Numbered from the stretch's first letter, positions 1-8,287 are shown. The stretch is DNA of 53,341 nucleotides from Lautropia sp. (GCA_030523825.1 JAUNHU010000009.1:1-53341); one strand, 5' to 3'. The notes: generated by a model not told the origin, from the letters alone. Numbers and translations: made by a program.

Positions 1-394
1 GCCTGCATCGCCTCCACCTGGCGGGACCACCCCTCCGGCTGAACCGCCCGCGGCACCTCCACCTGGCGGGACCACGCCTCCGGCAGGCCCCCCTGCCGCG
101 TCTCCGCCCGACGATTCCGCACCTCCGGCTGCGCCACCTGCTGCACCTCCGACGGAGCCGCCTGCCGCAACGCCGCCCGCCGGAGCTCCCTCTGCAGGCT
201 CCGCAACGGGGCTCGGCAGCGGCGCGCTCAGCCTGAAGGATCTGGTCGGCAGCAGCGAGACGATCGACCTCGCCTCGCCCACCCCGACGGCACCACCGCC
301 ACCCCCGGTGGCCACGGTCGGCCCGACGGTCGGATCGGGCCTCGGCCCGCTGTCCACCCTGCTGGAGAACCCGGACACGACGCCCTCGGTCTGA
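1..394 (+). CDS. 3' end of a proline-rich protein gene (5' end outside window)
   Basis: Codons read from base 2 to the TGA at 392-394, about 130 residues. The first half is Pro/Ala-rich and holds two copies of a PPPGGTTPPA block spaced 15 residues apart. It ends with a Gly/Thr/Pro stretch (segments SLKDLVGSSETIDL and GLGPLSTLLENP) and the terminus TPSV. I recognise no domain. The composition is that of a linker or exported low-complexity tail, so the working domain, if any, lies upstream. It is the plus-strand gene that runs into the terminator at 516-544. Confidence 0.6.
   Translation, partial: PASPPPGGTTPPAEPPAAPPPGGTTPPAGPPAASPPDDSAPPAAPPAAPPTEPPAATPPAGAPSAGSATGLGSGALSLKDLVGSSETIDLASPTPTAPPPPPVATVGPTVGSGLGPLSTLLENPDTTPSV
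11..83 (+). repeat. tandem 45-bp-period repeat in the proline-rich gene
   Basis: Bases 11-38 and 56-83 match over 28 bp with one mismatch. The 45-bp period keeps the reading frame and encodes PPPGGTTPPA-type blocks. Such in-frame repeats can change copy number by slippage or recombination. Confidence 0.6.
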
Positions 395-482
395 TCGGCG
401 AACGGGTGGTGGCACAGCGCACGGTTCCACACCGGACGCTGCGCCGCTCTGCGGCCCCGCCCGTCCCGGCTCCACCAGCTTC

Positions 483-585
483 ACCGGGCAGTCCGGAGAC
501 GCCTGCGCCCAAAAGAAAACCGGCCCTCGATGGGCCGGTTTTTTCATGCGTTTTCGTACCGCAGGCTGTTACCGCCTCATGCCTC
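483..585. repeat. terminator cassette, copy 1 of a ~100-bp direct repeat
   Basis: Near-identical to 3036-3136 in the same orientation. Bases 483-504 match 3036-3057 exactly (22 bp), the hairpin matches, and 561-585 match 3112-3136 exactly (25 bp). The short stretches between these blocks differ slightly. It lies between the plus-strand proline-rich gene and the 3' end of the minus-strand tetR gene. Confidence 0.8.
516..544. terminator. bidirectional intrinsic terminator (copy 1)
   Basis: AAAACCGGCCC, a short loop, then GGGCCGGTTTT with extra T residues. It is an 11-bp stem with A/T tails on both sides, so it can end transcription of the plus-strand gene on its left and of tetR on its right. 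Confidence 0.85.
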
Positions 586-590
586 GACTC

Positions 591-1106
591 TCAGGCAGAT
601 ATCCCCCCGGCGATCAGATCGCCCTGGCCTGCCTGCGCCGCTGCAATCATCCCTTCTCCCAGCAGGAAAGCACGGTCGGCTTTCGCCCGCGGATCATCTG
701 CGCCCGCAGCCTGCAGCCGCTCGCACAGCAGGGTACGGATATGCCGCTTGTGCGCGGCAGAGCGAATGGCCGGTTCGCTGCCGGCCGCAAATTCGGCGCA
801 GGCATTCAGAAACAGGCAGCCGTGAAAATCCGGTTCGCGCGTCCAGTCGGCAATGAATTGCAGATAGGCGTCCACCGTCTGGCTTTCGGGTTGCCGTGCC
901 AGTGCGGCCAGCATCCTGCCGATGAAATCCTGATGCCGGTAATCGAGCACGGCGGCAATCAGCCCATCCTTGCTGCCGAAATGGGCGTAGAGCGTGCGCT
1001 TGGTGATGCCTGCGCCCTGCGCAAGTGACTCCACCCCGCAAGCGTGAAACCCTTGCCGATAAAAGGTCTGATAGGCAGAGAGGACGATTTTCTGACGGGT
1101 ATCCAT
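591..1106 (-). CDS. TetR/AcrR family transcriptional repressor
   Basis: 171 residues from the ATG at 1106 (MDTRQKIVLSAYQTFYRQGF). The N-terminal helix-turn-helix lies near residues 24-43 (VESLAQGAGITKRTLYAHFG), followed by KDGLI, the standard TetR DNA-binding layout. The C-terminal part is an all-helical ligand-binding domain with WTREPDFHGCLFLN, a pattern common in TetR regulators of the AcuR/YxaF type. A longer in-frame start at 1184 would put the operator inside the gene, so the shorter start is preferred. It is divergent from the HPP gene at 1208, and the palindrome at 1141-1184 between them is its likely operator, which suggests autorepression and control of HPP. The inducer is unknown. 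Confidence 0.88.
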   Translation of the reverse strand: MDTRQKIVLSAYQTFYRQGFHACGVESLAQGAGITKRTLYAHFGSKDGLIAAVLDYRHQDFIGRMLAALARQPESQTVDAYLQFIADWTREPDFHGCLFLNACAEFAAGSEPAIRSAAHKRHIRTLLCERLQAAGADDPRAKADRAFLLGEGMIAAAQAGQGDLIAGGISA

Positions 1107-1140
1107 ATCTGACGGGCATCCATGCGGTGTCCTTGTGCAG

Positions 1141-1184
1141 GTATACCGATCGGTGTATTCTTGAGTACACCAATCGGTATACAC
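1141..1184. promoter_or_regulatory. TetR-type palindromic operator in the divergent promoter region
   Basis: The half sites TATACCGATCGGTGTA and TACACCAATCGGTATA are inverted copies with one mismatch, separated by TTCTTGAG. Each arm is itself nearly palindromic around CCGATCGG or CCAATCGG, so the site could hold two dimers. The location between tetR and its divergent neighbour is the classic one for such a repressor. Confidence 0.8.
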
Positions 1185-1207
1185 AACATGCTACAGGGAC
1201 GAGATCC

Positions 1208-1711
1208 ATGACTCCAGAGCGCAGATTATTCCACCCAAGCGAACGCTGCCCCGCCCGGCAACCCTGGCGAAACATTGCACTGGCATGGCTGGGCGCGGCC
1301 CTGGCGGCAGGCGCCGTGTCGCTCACGCAGGACAAGACGGGCGTGGCGATGATTCTGGGCTCATTCGGCGCAAGCTGCCTGCTGGTTTTCGCCTATCCGC
1401 AAAGTCCCTTTGCCCAGCCGCGCAGCGTCATCGGCGGACATTTCACCGCCTCGCTCACCGGCCTGGTCTTTCTGACGCTGTTCGGCGCAAGCTGGTGGAG
1501 CATGGCCCTGGCGGTCGGCACCGCCATTGCGCTGATGCTGATCCTGCGCGTGCCACATCCGCCCGCCGGATCAAACCCGTTCATCGTGATGCTGGCAGGC
1601 GCCGGCTGGGATTTCCTGCTCACGCCCACCCTGCTGGGTTCGCTGATTCTGGTCGCCGTGGCGCTGGTCTACAACAATCTGGACGGCCGGCGTTATCCGA
1701 CCTTCTGGTAG
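1208..1711 (+). CDS. HPP family integral membrane protein
   Basis: 167 residues and mostly hydrophobic, with four to five predicted membrane segments. The family signature HPPAGSNP is at about residues 117-124, and the conserved QPRSVIGGH is at 70-78. HPP proteins are small bacterial and plastid inner-membrane proteins; some are linked to nitrite transport, but the substrate here cannot be read from sequence. The start at 1208 follows a purine-rich stretch (AGGGACGAG) and lies just after the TetR operator, so expression is probably repressed by the divergent regulator. An upstream in-frame extension would run back through the operator and into tetR and was rejected. Confidence 0.85.
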   Translation: MTPERRLFHPSERCPARQPWRNIALAWLGAALAAGAVSLTQDKTGVAMILGSFGASCLLVFAYPQSPFAQPRSVIGGHFTASLTGLVFLTLFGASWWSMALAVGTAIALMLILRVPHPPAGSNPFIVMLAGAGWDFLLTPTLLGSLILVAVALVYNNLDGRRYPTFW

Positions 1712-1795
1712 TTTCTTAAAATGGTGCCCCTCTCCGCCCTGAAGCAGCCGGGCCGGAATCCCGGTGCCTACCCCATGATGAAACGATCAGGCGCA

Positions 1796-2635
1796 ATGGA
1801 CAGCATCAGATCCATTGCCCGACAGAACTGGAAACGCCTGTTTGCCACCTTCTTTCTGATGTTCTCGGAAAACATCCTGTTCATCACCTACCCGCTGTTC
1901 GGCAGTTTTGCCGTGAATGCGATGATGGCAGGCGATGTCTGGGGGGCATTGAGTTACGCACTGCTGGTGCTGGTTATCTGGGCGGTCGGCGCAAGCCGCC
2001 GTGCCGTCGACACGCGCGCATTTGCGCGCATCTATGCGGAACTGGCCGTGCCCCTCGTGCTGGGGCAGCGCGAAAAAGGAACGGATACATCGGCAATTAC
2101 TGCGCGTGTCGCCCTGTCACGTCAGTTCGTCGATTTTTTCGAGCTGCACCTGCCAACCCTCATCATGTCGAGCTTCTCCATCGTCGGCGCAGCCGTGATG
2201 CTGCTGCTGATCGAATTCTGGTCCGGCCTCACCGCGTGCCTGATCCTGCTGTTTTTCGCGGTACTCATGCCCAGATATGCACGCACCAACGACCGGCTGT
2301 ACCTGAAACTCAACGACAGGCTCGAAAAAGACGTGGACGTGATCGGCAAGAGCAGCCCCCTGCGCCTGAACAGGCACTATGTCCAGCTGGCAAGGCTTCG
2401 CATCCGGCTGTCGAACCGCGAATCCCTGGGATATTTTTCCATTGGTGTGGCAATGGCCGTGCTTTTCGGCGTGACCGTCACCCGGCTTGCAACCACACCC
2501 GACGTTCAGGCAGGTCACATCTATGCGGTCATCACATACCTGTGGACATTCGCGATAAGCCTGGACGACGCACCGCGGCTGCTGGAACAATTCTCGAACC
2601 TGAGAGACATCGGCAAGCGGGTTGAAGTGCAGTGA
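1796..2635 (+). CDS. ABC transporter six-TM membrane domain protein without ATPase
   Basis: About 279 residues from the ATG at 1796 (MDSIRSIARQNWKRLF); ATGs at 1721 and 1775 are alternatives and no strong ribosome site decides between them. It shows four to six membrane helices and resembles the ABC-exporter-like membrane domain that occurs as a stand-alone protein. There is no Walker A, signature or Walker B motif, and no separate ATPase gene nearby. Conserved-looking stretches are ENILFITYPLFGSF near the N-terminus and HIYAVITYLWTFAISLDDAP near the C-terminus. It follows the HPP gene by 84 bp and may be co-transcribed. Function unknown; it is probably not a complete transporter alone. Confidence 0.7.
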   Translation: MDSIRSIARQNWKRLFATFFLMFSENILFITYPLFGSFAVNAMMAGDVWGALSYALLVLVIWAVGASRRAVDTRAFARIYAELAVPLVLGQREKGTDTSAITARVALSRQFVDFFELHLPTLIMSSFSIVGAAVMLLLIEFWSGLTACLILLFFAVLMPRYARTNDRLYLKLNDRLEKDVDVIGKSSPLRLNRHYVQLARLRIRLSNRESLGYFSIGVAMAVLFGVTVTRLATTPDVQAGHIYAVITYLWTFAISLDDAPRLLEQFSNLRDIGKRVEVQ

Positions 2636-2720
2636 GACATGGCTTCTGAGCCATGACGGGGGCGCGGGCTGCGCGCGTCTCTCCGCACACACGCGCCACT
2701 TGCAACCAAGGAGACCCTCC

Positions 2721-2999
2721 ATGCCCGACTACATCCTGCTTTCCGTGCGCAACGCCCTGACGGTCCACGGCTACGACGAACAGAACCGCGAAATCATCGA
2801 GCAGCACGAACCCGCCGACTTCATGCCCAAGCTCATCAACACCACCCGCATCCAGTCGGTCAGCGAACAATACCTGCTGGTTACGGGCGCGTTCGGGCGG
2901 ATGATGTACTGGGAATACCAGGGCTCGCTCGATGACGTGCGGCGGCAATTGGTACCCGGCAGCGTAAAAGAGGTGGAAGGCAACACAAAGGCCGCCTGA
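2721..2999 (+). CDS. small hypothetical protein
   Basis: 92 residues starting MPDYILLSVRNALTVHGYDE. A strong ribosome site (AAGGAG) lies 8-9 bases before the ATG at 2721, which argues for a real gene. It is soluble, without signal peptide or membrane segment, mixed alpha/beta in appearance, and contains VTGAFGRMMYWEY near the middle. I do not recognise a family. It is the last plus-strand gene before the second terminator cassette. Confidence 0.6.
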   Translation: MPDYILLSVRNALTVHGYDEQNREIIEQHEPADFMPKLINTTRIQSVSEQYLLVTGAFGRMMYWEYQGSLDDVRRQLVPGSVKEVEGNTKAA

Positions 3000-3008
3000 A
3001 AGAAGGGC

Positions 3009-3036
3009 CGTCTGAAATCCCTTCCAGATGGCCCGA
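3009..3036 (+). other. hairpin after the small hypothetical gene
   Basis: GGCCGTCTG and CAGATGGCC pair as a 9-bp stem with one G:U, with a 9-base loop and no T tract. It lies just ahead of the terminator cassette and may protect the mRNA 3' end or aid termination. Confidence 0.35.
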
Positions 3037-3136
3037 CCGGGCAGTCCGGAGACGCCTTTACCCACAAAAAAACCGGCCCTCGATGGGCCGGTTTTTCATG
3101 CGCTTTCGGCTGCAGGCTGTTACCGCCTCATGCCTC
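3036..3136. repeat. terminator cassette, copy 2 of a ~100-bp direct repeat
   Basis: Second copy of the cassette at 483-585. It ends at the stop codon region of the minus-strand OmpA-like gene (stop 3135-3137), so the right-hand conserved block touches coding sequence here but not in copy 1. Confidence 0.8.
3068..3096. terminator. bidirectional intrinsic terminator (copy 2)
   Basis: The AAAACCGGCCC/GGGCCGGTTTT stem is the same as in copy 1, with A-rich and T-rich flanks. It separates the plus-strand hypothetical gene from the convergent OmpA-like gene. Confidence 0.85.
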
Positions 3137-4436
3137 AGTTCACGCGGATATCCACCCGGCGGCTCTGGCGCATTGCCTTCTCGCTGCGCTGTTTCTGGCG
3201 ACTGGCGCGCTGCTGGCCGGCTGCGATGATGATGATGCGCGCCGACGGGAAACCGCCACGGGCGATCTCGTTCGCAACCGAACGCGCACGGCGCTCCGAG
3301 AGGCTCTTGTTGTAGGAAGCCGTGTGGCTGGAGTCGGCATGGCCGGTGAGGCGGAGACGCGCATTGTTGGCCAGGCAGGCACCCAGACGGCGCAGGCGCC
3401 GGCGTTCGGCTGCCGTGGGCATGGAGGCCCCCGAATCGAAGTACACCGATCCGGCCAGACTGCGCACCGAGGCGGGGCAGTTCCCCGGCCGCTGGCGTGC
3501 GGCTGCCTGTTTGGTGTTGGTTGCGGCCGCAGAGCGCGACGAAGACTGCGATGCGCTGCCGGCAGCACCCGTGGCCCCGCCCTGCGCACGTTCACGGCCC
3601 GACTGCGAGGCTGCAGCAGCAGCGGCCTGCTCGGCGCCCTGGGCAACGGCAGACGATGCCGTCCGCTGGCCGAAGCGCGGCACCACCCGATAGCTTTCGG
3701 GCACCTGCGCACGGATCAGGTTCAGGGTTTCGTCGGCTTCCTGCTGCGACGCGGCCTGACCATACAGCTCGATCACCTCGCCCCGCACGCGCAGCTCGGA
3801 CACGGCCCGTTCACGCACCACCGCCACCAGCGGGCTCAGGCGTCCTTCCCACAGGGCGGCGCTGGCCGGATCGACACGCCCCAGGCGCAGATCACCGCTC
3901 ACTTCCACCCCCCGGGCACCCAGGCGGGCATCGTTCATCCAGTGGTCGCGGGTGGTGTCGTCGGGCACCTCACCCTTCAGGCGCATGCCGCCATTGGGGT
4001 CATTCTGCAGCGAGAAGGCCAGCGGGGTCGGCAGCTCGATCATTGCGTCGCCGGTTGCAGGCTTCAGCGCACTGCCACGGGACTCGGCCGACTGCCGCGA
4101 GGCACCCTGCGGATCGGCCGGTTTTCCGGACTGCCCGCTCGCATCGGCCTGCGACGGCGCGGCTCCGGCACTGTCCGCCGGCTGCGCCTGCTGTTCCTGC
4201 TGCGCAGATCCACCCGGCACAGGCAGCGGGACAGCCTCCGTCACCTGCCCGGTGGGCGAGGGCGAGGAAGCATCGGCCCCCGATTCGGCCAGCGGCTGCT
4301 GCGATGCGCTGTCGTCCGCCTCATGACGAACGCCGCAGAACGCGAGCAGCAGGAGGAGCAGCAGCACGATGCCGATTTTCACGGAGGTGAAACGGCGGAC
4401 CGATTCGGGCGGGTGCAGCGGAGAAGGTGACGACAT
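3135..4436 (-). CDS. OmpA-C-domain envelope protein with BON-like region
   Basis: 433 residues. One N-terminal hydrophobic helix (about 19-33) acts as anchor or signal. A Gln/Ser/Ala/Pro-rich linker follows to about residue 130. Next comes a region of BON type (LKGEVPDDTTRDHW...VRGEVIELYGQAASQQEADE), then a second Ala/Ser-rich linker. The C-terminal OmpA domain (about 331-433) shows VYFDSGASMP, LTGHADSS and SERRARSVANE, with the Asp and Arg that bind diaminopimelate in peptidoglycan. This layout fits a protein that ties the membrane to peptidoglycan. A GGAAG ribosome site precedes the ATG. The exact role is unknown. Confidence 0.82.
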   Translation of the reverse strand: MSSPSPLHPPESVRRFTSVKIGIVLLLLLLLAFCGVRHEADDSASQQPLAESGADASSPSPTGQVTEAVPLPVPGGSAQQEQQAQPADSAGAAPSQADASGQSGKPADPQGASRQSAESRGSALKPATGDAMIELPTPLAFSLQNDPNGGMRLKGEVPDDTTRDHWMNDARLGARGVEVSGDLRLGRVDPASAALWEGRLSPLVAVVRERAVSELRVRGEVIELYGQAASQQEADETLNLIRAQVPESYRVVPRFGQRTASSAVAQGAEQAAAAAASQSGRERAQGGATGAAGSASQSSSRSAAATNTKQAAARQRPGNCPASVRSLAGSVYFDSGASMPTAAERRRLRRLGACLANNARLRLTGHADSSHTASYNKSLSERRARSVANEIARGGFPSARIIIIAAGQQRASRQKQRSEKAMRQSRRVDIRVN

Positions 4437-4617
4437 GGAACAGCTTCCGTCAGCAGGAGCCGGGCATCAGCCATGCGGCGACGCCCTTCTGAACAAAGGC
4501 CATCGGCTGCGGCTGGCAACCGGCCGGAAATTGGTTACAGGAATGGTACAAATTCTCCCCTGCCCGGTGGCGGCGTCTGCGCCACACGGCAGGCAGGGAG
4601 AGCAGACGGGCGGAGGC

Positions 4618-6462
4618 TCAGCGATTCAGCGGGCGCTCGGACAGCACCTGGGCGTCGGACACCTCGTCAGCGCCGCCGCGAGACCACGGGTGCGCCCCCT
4701 CATCGACCGGATCGGCCTGGACGCGCTCGATGGCCACGTGCACATCGGAGCCCTCGGCGCCATCGCCGCTGTCGTCGTCCCACATCACCGGCGAGCGCTC
4801 GTCGGTGGGCTCACCCAGCAGGGCTTCTGCCTGCGCAACCGCGTCAGACACCCCGGCGACCGTGGCGGCCACGGCGTCGCCGGCTGCGTCATGGCCGGCA
4901 TCCGCGTGGTCGACACCGGCTGCGCCCCGCTGCTCCCCGTTCAGGGTCGATCCGGTGGCGGCAGACACGGCCCCGGCCGCATCGGCAAAGACAGCGGCAT
5001 GATCGGCATGGGCGCCATCAACGGCATCCGCCACACCGGCTGCATCCATTCCGTCTGCCGCACCCGGCGCGCCGGCCGAAGCATCGGCATCAGCGTAGGC
5101 GCCAGCATCAACGGCATCAGCACCCGCCGACAACCGGGCTTCCTGCGCCGAAGTGGGGTCATCTGCATCCAACTTACCCTCAACGTCCGGCAAAACCACA
5201 CCCGACGCCACAGCAGCGGCCGCGTCGTCAAGCACCGCCCCATCCGGAGACGCATCATCCGCGCCTGCCGTTTCGGCACCAGCGGCAGCACCAGCAGCAG
5301 CCTCACCGGCAACCCCGGCCAGCGGGCGGGATTCCTCATCCGCTGCCGTCTGGCCAGCATCGGCGGCCAGGGCAGCATCCGCGCCCAGGGCTGCACCCGT
5401 AGCCACACCTGCTGCGGCTCCGGCAAGCACACTCCCCGGCACCTGCCCGGCCGCCCCCTCGGCCGAAGCCGAATCCGAGGGCGTAGCCGAATCCGCACCA
5501 GCGTCCGCGCCCGGCGTTGCCGGCTTGCCGGATTTTTTCGACATGGCAGCCAGCAGCACATCGCCCACCGACTCGCGCTCGATGCCCTTCAGCCGCGATT
5601 GCAGGCGGTCGAGGGCGACATAGTCCTTGTCCAGCACGTAGGCGGCCTGTTCCGGCCAGCTCAGCGGATCGACCAGCGCAAATTTCGGGCCACCGCGTTG
5701 CAGCACGCGGGTGAGTTCGCCCAGCGGGGTTTCAGAAAGCCGCTCGAAGCTGTCGATGCCGGCATCCTTCAGCAACTCGGCGGTGGCCGCGTCGATACCC
5801 ATCAGCGATTGCAGGTTGTCGACGCCATCGGGGCGCTGATGCAGGTCGAGCAGGTGCTTGGCGGCATCGAAGGCGCCGGCATCGGCCGCAATGCGGGCTG
5901 CGTGGTAATTGACCGAGGCTTCGCGGTCGGCCACGTCGTGCTCGCGGCTGAGGATGCGGCCTTCCCAGCTCTGCATGGCTTCCTCGCGGTTGCCGACCAC
6001 GGCCACCCGGCGCGCCAGCTCCTGCTCGGTGGTTTCCAGCGCGTGCAGGCGGCGGTTGTAGTCGCCTTCCTTGCTGCGCAACTGGTCGGCCCGGCCGCTG
6101 ATTTCCTTCTCGCGTTCGTTCAGGTTCAGGCCGATGCGGTCGATCTCGGCGCGACGCTTCTCGGTGGCCTGTTCCAGCCGGCCCAGGTCGTCGGCGCGTT
6201 CCTCGATGCGCTGGGCGGCCTGCAGCAGCTCGGCATCGCGCGAGGCCAGTGACGACTGGAAGTCGGCCATCTCGCGTTCACGCAGCTTGAGTGCGGCCTT
6301 GCGCTGCCCCATCTCGGTCTGCTCGGCGTCGATCGCACTTTCGCGCTGGGCCAGCCGATCGGCTTCCAGACGTGCCTTCTTGCGCCAGTATTGGTAATCG
6401 ATGACAAACTCGATGACCCAACCAGCCAGCAGGCCCAGGACGAGCCAACCCAATGCGTTCAT
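4618..6462 (-). CDS. membrane-anchored coiled-coil protein with HhH-like domain and Ala/Asp-rich tail
   Basis: 614 residues from the ATG at 6462 (MNALGWLVLGLLAGW), preceded by AGGAGA. A single N-terminal membrane helix (about 3-20) is followed by a long charged coiled coil (about 30-190). Residues about 213-285 (VDNLQSLMGIDAATAELLKD, then FERLSETP) resemble the helix-hairpin-helix repeats of DUF4332-like and 'flap-endonuclease-like' proteins. From about residue 310 the protein is an Ala/Asp/Gly-rich acidic tail of some 300 residues. The layout recalls RmuC-like or division-associated scaffolds, but no nuclease residues are evident. Function unknown. The OmpA-like gene follows 181 bp downstream on the same strand. 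Confidence 0.72.
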   Translation of the reverse strand: MNALGWLVLGLLAGWVIEFVIDYQYWRKKARLEADRLAQRESAIDAEQTEMGQRKAALKLREREMADFQSSLASRDAELLQAAQRIEERADDLGRLEQATEKRRAEIDRIGLNLNEREKEISGRADQLRSKEGDYNRRLHALETTEQELARRVAVVGNREEAMQSWEGRILSREHDVADREASVNYHAARIAADAGAFDAAKHLLDLHQRPDGVDNLQSLMGIDAATAELLKDAGIDSFERLSETPLGELTRVLQRGGPKFALVDPLSWPEQAAYVLDKDYVALDRLQSRLKGIERESVGDVLLAAMSKKSGKPATPGADAGADSATPSDSASAEGAAGQVPGSVLAGAAAGVATGAALGADAALAADAGQTAADEESRPLAGVAGEAAAGAAAGAETAGADDASPDGAVLDDAAAAVASGVVLPDVEGKLDADDPTSAQEARLSAGADAVDAGAYADADASAGAPGAADGMDAAGVADAVDGAHADHAAVFADAAGAVSAATGSTLNGEQRGAAGVDHADAGHDAAGDAVAATVAGVSDAVAQAEALLGEPTDERSPVMWDDDSGDGAEGSDVHVAIERVQADPVDEGAHPWSRGGADEVSDAQVLSERPLNR

Positions 6463-6698
6463 ACCGGAAAGTCTCCTGCCCCGTGGCGATTGCACCGGGC
6501 GGCGATGACCAGGCAATCAGGGGCGTCAGTAGCGGACATGGAATCGGAGGGGCCCAGACCGCCATCTCAGGGTGCCGCCCAGGGGATGTCTGCATGGGGA
6601 AGTCTGGCCACGAAAAACGAACGGAAGGGGTGTCGGTCACAGGGACCGCACCCCGGCAGAGAATGCGTCGGATGCCCCGGCACGGCGGCCGGGCATGC

Positions 6699-7391
6699 TC
6701 AGGCAAGCAACAGCTTCAGATCGTGAACGATGTCCTCGACCGTGTCGTTATAGCGTGCCAGCAGCCGAAGGGTACCACTCCTGTCGAAGATATACGAAGC
6801 GGTCGTATGATCGAGGGTATAGCTGGAGCCATCGCGGTTGGGCACCTTCTGGAAAAACACCCGGAATTCCTGCGCCACCTTCTTCGTGGCGGCCACATCA
6901 TCGCCGCGCAGGGCGACGAAAGTGGAGTCGAAGGCCGACACGTAGTTGTTCAGCAGTTCCGGCTGGTCGCGCTCGGGGTCGAGCGTGACGAACACCCCCA
7001 GAAAATCCTTGGCGGCCTCACCCAGCGCCGTGCGGATATCGGCCACCTTCAGCAGCGTGGTCGGGCACACGTCGGGGCAGTGCGTGAAGCCGAAGAACAG
7101 CAGCGTCACCTTGCCCTTGAAGTCGTCGAGCGACACTTTCGCGCCCGAGGCGGTGTTGGTCAGCGACAGCTTGCGGCCATAGTCGGCATCGCTCAGATCC
7201 AGCAGGCGGAAGGCCGGTTTGGCCTGTTCCTTTTCCCTGGTGCAGGCGGCCAGCATGCCCGCCGCCGACCCGGCCACTGCCAGGCGCACCACGCGCCGCC
7301 GGCCGCCATCCGGCTCCCTGCCCCCGGCGCTTCCCCCCTGCGGCAAAGCCTGTTGGTGAATGATGCGGGAAGCGGAGGCGGGTGTGTTCAT
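6699..7391 (-). CDS. SCO1/SenC family copper chaperone for cytochrome c oxidase
   Basis: 230 residues. A lipobox LAAC places the lipid-modified Cys near residue 50 after an Arg-rich and hydrophobic stretch, so it is likely a periplasm-facing lipoprotein. The copper/thiol motif CPDVC is at about 105-109 (THCPDVCPTT), and the matching histidine is in LDHTTASY at about 195. The thioredoxin fold is typical in length. SCO proteins deliver or reduce copper for the CuA site of oxidase subunit II. It ends the run ctaA-ctaB-SCO, with the ctaB stop 2 bp upstream of its ATG. Confidence 0.93.
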   Translation of the reverse strand: MNTPASASRIIHQQALPQGGSAGGREPDGGRRRVVRLAVAGSAAGMLAACTREKEQAKPAFRLLDLSDADYGRKLSLTNTASGAKVSLDDFKGKVTLLFFGFTHCPDVCPTTLLKVADIRTALGEAAKDFLGVFVTLDPERDQPELLNNYVSAFDSTFVALRGDDVAATKKVAQEFRVFFQKVPNRDGSSYTLDHTTASYIFDRSGTLRLLARYNDTVEDIVHDLKLLLA

Positions 7392-7393
7392 GG

Positions 7394-8287
7394 TCAGAGA
7401 TGGTGGTCGATCAGCAGCGCGCCAAAGAGCAGCGCCAGATACAGGATGGAGAAACCGAAGGTCTTGCGCGCCAGCGCATCGGAATAATGCCGCCAGATGC
7501 GCCAGGCCAGCAACAGGAAAACGCCGTCGAGCAACAGTGCGCTGACAAGATAGGGCAGACCGCTCATCCCGACGACATACGGCATCAGCGTGACGGCCGT
7601 GAGCACCACGGTATAGAGGAAGACGTTCAGCCGCGTGAAGGCGGGGCCGTGCGTGACCGGCAGCATCGGCAGGCCGGAGCGGCGGTAGTCGGCGGCGCGA
7701 TAGAGCGCCAGTGACCAGAAATGCGGCGGCGTCCAGACGAAGATGATGAGAAAGAGGATGATGGCCGGGCCGCTGACCTCACCCGTGACGGCCGCCCAGC
7801 CCAGCACCGGCGGCATCGCCCCCGAGGCCCCGCCGATGACGATGTTCTGCGGCGTGCGTGGCTTGAGCAGCACCGTGTACACAACCGCATAGCCGACGAA
7901 GGTGAGCAGCGTCAGTACCAGCGTGAGCGTGTTGACGAACAGGTGGAGCAGCACCGCGCCCGTGGTGCCCAGCGCCAGCGCAAAGGCGGCCAGCCCCATG
8001 TTGCTGACCTCGCCACGGGCCGAGCCACGATGCGCGGTACGCCACATCACGGCGTCGATGCGCCGCTCGACCAGGCAGTTGAAGGCAAAGCCGGCAGCCG
8101 CCAGCAGGCCGATCCCCAGATTGCCCGCCAGCAGCACCCGCGTCGATAGCGCGTCAGCCGGTGCCATGAACATCCCGATCATCGAGCAGAACATGGCCAG
8201 CAGCACGATGCGCGGCTTGGTCAGGATGTAATAGTGTCGGGCACTGCGCAGCAGCGACTGTTGGCGGATGGCAGACAGGGAATACAT
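7394..8287 (-). CDS. ctaB: protoheme IX farnesyltransferase (heme O synthase)
   Basis: 297 residues from the ATG at 8287 ([10 protein letters not shown]). It adds a farnesyl group to heme b to make heme O, the first step to heme A. It is a polytopic UbiA-superfamily membrane protein. Visible motifs are YYILTKPRI (about 19-27), the prenyl-diphosphate/Mg site N-x3-E-x3-D with RT (about 70-84, [15 protein letters not shown]), and [12 protein letters not shown] in the second conserved loop. A longer frame upstream to 8470 has Arg/Pro/Cys-rich residues unlike the family and was not used. It lies between ctaA and SCO on the same strand. Confidence 0.95.
   Translation of the reverse strand: MYSLSAIRQQSLLRSARHYYILTKPRIVLLAMFCSMIGMFMAPADALSTRVLLAGNLGIGLLAAAGFAFNCLVERRIDAVMWRTAHRGSARGEVSNMGLAAFALALGTTGAVLLHLFVNTLTLVLTLLTFVGYAVVYTVLLKPRTPQNIVIGGASGAMPPVLGWAAVTGEVSGPAIILFLIIFVWTPPHFWSLALYRAADYRRSGLPMLPVTHGPAFTRLNVFLYTVVLTAVTLMPYVVGMSGLPYLVSALLLDGVFLLLAWRIWRHYSDALARKTFGFSILYLALLFGALLIDHHL

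Noticed and set aside
4369..6252. A long plus-strand open frame (627 codons) opposite the coiled-coil gene
   Set aside because: Composition is Arg/His/Gly-rich without domain, as expected from the complement of an Ala/Asp-rich gene in GC-rich DNA. The minus strand has a TM, coiled coil and a ribosome site.
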